This document shows positions 5,549 through 6,750 of a DNA stretch of 6,750 nt, piece by piece. The notes below the pieces were generated by a model. The model was given only the letters and a program-made list of their open reading frames with translations, was not told where the DNA came from and did not search any database. The stretch spans positions 1 through 6,750 of the forward strand of contig RGNC01000110.1 in NCBI GenBank assembly GCA_010029175.1, in the 5' to 3' direction. Within the stretch, counting starts at the first letter, position 1, and each line of letters starts with the position of its first letter. The translations under genes and the position numbers were made by a program. This DNA is from Synechococcaceae bacterium WB8_1B_136 (GTDB lineage: Bacteria; Cyanobacteriota; Cyanobacteriia; PCC-6307; Cyanobiaceae).

Positions 5549-6750
5549 TCAGATCACGGAGATGCTTGAGGAAGCGATTGTCATGATGATGTCATTGAAA
5601 TCACGGTCTGATCCGGATGCCACATTTAGGTCTTCGATTCCAATGGTTAAGCCCCGATCATTGGATCCAAAGCTTTGGAACTGAGAAAGGCCGCCTGGAT
5701 TGGCTGCAGAATAGGATGAATAGATTTGTGTCTCGCTTCCATTGACAAGCAGAAGCAGACCATAATTCTTGGCTGGATTTAATGGCAGGCTGTTGATTAC
5801 GGAGCCCTGTTTGTAATCCGGTAGTTCTGCGGCTGTCAGCAAGAGTCCATTCGACTTTGCATTGGCCAGTGCTGCTTGGAGATAACCAGCTGCTCCAGGT
5901 GCTAGTGCTGAGCCACCAGCAACAGAGACAGATCCGGTGATGGAATCAGCTTCATAAAAACCAATAGAGTTGTTGTAAGTGCCCAGCCGTTGCACCGTCA
6001 GAACAGGGCTGATGGACCCTGGATTGCTGGCTGTTCCCGTGCCTGAAAGCGTGAAGACGCCAGTAATATTGTCTGCATATGTAGCAGTAACGTTGTTGCC
6101 GTTTACTATCAGGCTTTTCAGTGCAAGAGCTTTGCCGTCGCGTGTCGCAACTGGTGTCCATGTTCCCGCTGAAACACTGGCAGTGGCGGCGCTTCCAAAT
6201 GCTTTCCCCTCCGAGCTCTGCCAGGAGTTACCTGAGTAAATGGCGTCAAGAGTTAGTACGCCAGTATTTGCTGAATTGGCATTATTTAACAGGGTCACTG
6301 TATCTGTCCCATTGGTGAGACCAAAAGTGACTGCGTCACCAGCAGTATCGACTCTGCAAACTGAAAGATTTACGCTGGAGCTAAATGTGATAGATGTGGC
6401 TTCTCTTGTCTTGGTGACAGGGCCAGTCCAATTTCCATAATTGAGGGCGCTAACCGTTGAGGATGGTTTGAAGTTAATCAGGTAGGAGGAAGTGGGGTCG
6501 CCGTCGAAAGTGATGCTCACATTTCCTGGCGCAGGGCGAGTGGAAATTGAGAGTGATGCAACACCATTTGTCACTGTTCCTACACCAACCTTATTGCCCA
6601 GGGAGTCGACAACGCTGACTGTTCCATTCTGGGGTCTGGCAAATTTCTGTTGTTGTCCCAAGCCCGAATAGCCTGTGGTAATAGCTGTTGTAGCAATCAG
6701 ATTTTGGGCAGCCGTTGAAGAGGGATCCAGTGTTACGCGCAACGAACCAA
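5549..6750 (-). CDS. DUF4114-like C-terminal domain protein, probably exported (5' partial)
   Basis: Function unknown. The frame stays open to the window edge: upstream of the TTG at 6742 it continues Gly-Ser with no stop, so that TTG is very likely internal and the N-terminus (any signal peptide or repeats) is missing. Numbering from 6742, 397 residues are visible, rich in Thr, Ser, Asn and Gly with one Cys (C129), as in beta-sandwich surface proteins. Residues 38-92 (GTVSVVDSLGNKVGVGTVTNG, then APGNVSITFDG) look like an Ig-like or adhesin-type beta domain. Residues about 248-392 match the DUF4114 pattern: VQRLGTYNNSIGFYEAD, then PGAAGYLQAAL (282-292), then GIEDLNVASGSDRDFNDIIM (368-387), whose DRDFND is the Asp-rich, possibly Ca-binding end of the domain. 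No catalytic motif is seen. Sampled GC (27/60 at 5701-5760, 23/60 at 6061-6120) is far below the pga genes. It could be a matrix or cell-surface protein; a role in PNAG biofilm is only suggested by proximity. Confidence 0.75.
   Translation of the reverse strand, partial: GSLRVTLDPSSTAAQNLIATTAITTGYSGLGQQQKFARPQNGTVSVVDSLGNKVGVGTVTNGVASLSISTRPAPGNVSITFDGDPTSSYLINFKPSSTVSALNYGNWTGPVTKTREATSITFSSSVNLSVCRVDTAGDAVTFGLTNGTDTVTLLNNANSANTGVLTLDAIYSGNSWQSSEGKAFGSAATASVSAGTWTPVATRDGKALALKSLIVNGNNVTATYADNITGVFTLSGTGTASNPGSISPVLTVQRLGTYNNSIGFYEADSITGSVSVAGGSALAPGAAGYLQAALANAKSNGLLLTAAELPDYKQGSVINSLPLNPAKNYGLLLLVNGSETQIYSSYSAANPGGLSQFQSFGSNDRGLTIGIEDLNVASGSDRDFNDIIMTIASSSISVI

Noticed and set aside
6740..6742. 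TTG as the true start of the minus-strand DUF4114-like gene
   Set aside because: The frame continues open to the window edge, no signal peptide follows the TTG, and too little upstream sequence exists to judge a ribosome site, so it is treated as an internal codon.

Overview
The window looks like chromosomal DNA of a GC-rich cyanobacterium, most likely a picocyanobacterium of the Synechococcus/Cyanobium type. This is inferred from the sensor kinase, which resembles the HAMP-less cyanobacterial RppB-like kinases, from the DUF4114-type protein, from the Gln/Leu-rich proteins of about 65-70% GC genes, and from one exact HIP1 octamer (GCGATCGC, 5393-5400). No single item proves it. There are no RNA genes, insertion sequences or CRISPR arrays, and no gene-free stretch longer than 53 bases.

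Positions 1-3594 hold a poly-beta-1,6-N-acetylglucosamine (PNAG/PGA) exopolysaccharide locus on the + strand: pgaB (deacetylase/hydrolase, its 5' end cut by the window), pgaC (the membrane GT2 polymerase) and a short divergent gene that I read as pgaD. Positions 3575-5538 hold an OmpR/PhoB-type response regulator and a membrane histidine kinase. All five genes run in one direction. Three of the four junctions overlap: 4 bases for pgaB/pgaC, 20 bases for pgaD/regulator and 4 bases for regulator/kinase. The other junction, pgaC/pgaD, is a 53-base gap. This is very probably one transcript that makes both the polymer machinery and a signalling pair.

Positions 5549-6750 hold a convergent gene on the - strand, also cut by the window edge. 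It encodes the C-terminal ~400 residues of a beta-rich, Thr/Ser/Asn/Gly-rich, probably exported protein ending in a DUF4114-like domain. Its GC content is visibly lower (about 40-50%) than that of the plus-strand genes, and only 10 bases separate its stop from the kinase stop.

Working model (inference): PgaC with PgaD polymerises UDP-GlcNAc across the inner membrane, PgaB partly deacetylates and trims the polymer in the periplasm, and the linked two-component system adjusts production in response to an unknown envelope signal. The outer-membrane porin PgaA is not in the window. The most interesting points are the kinase/regulator pair embedded in a cyanobacterial pga operon and the very compact PgaD-like subunit.
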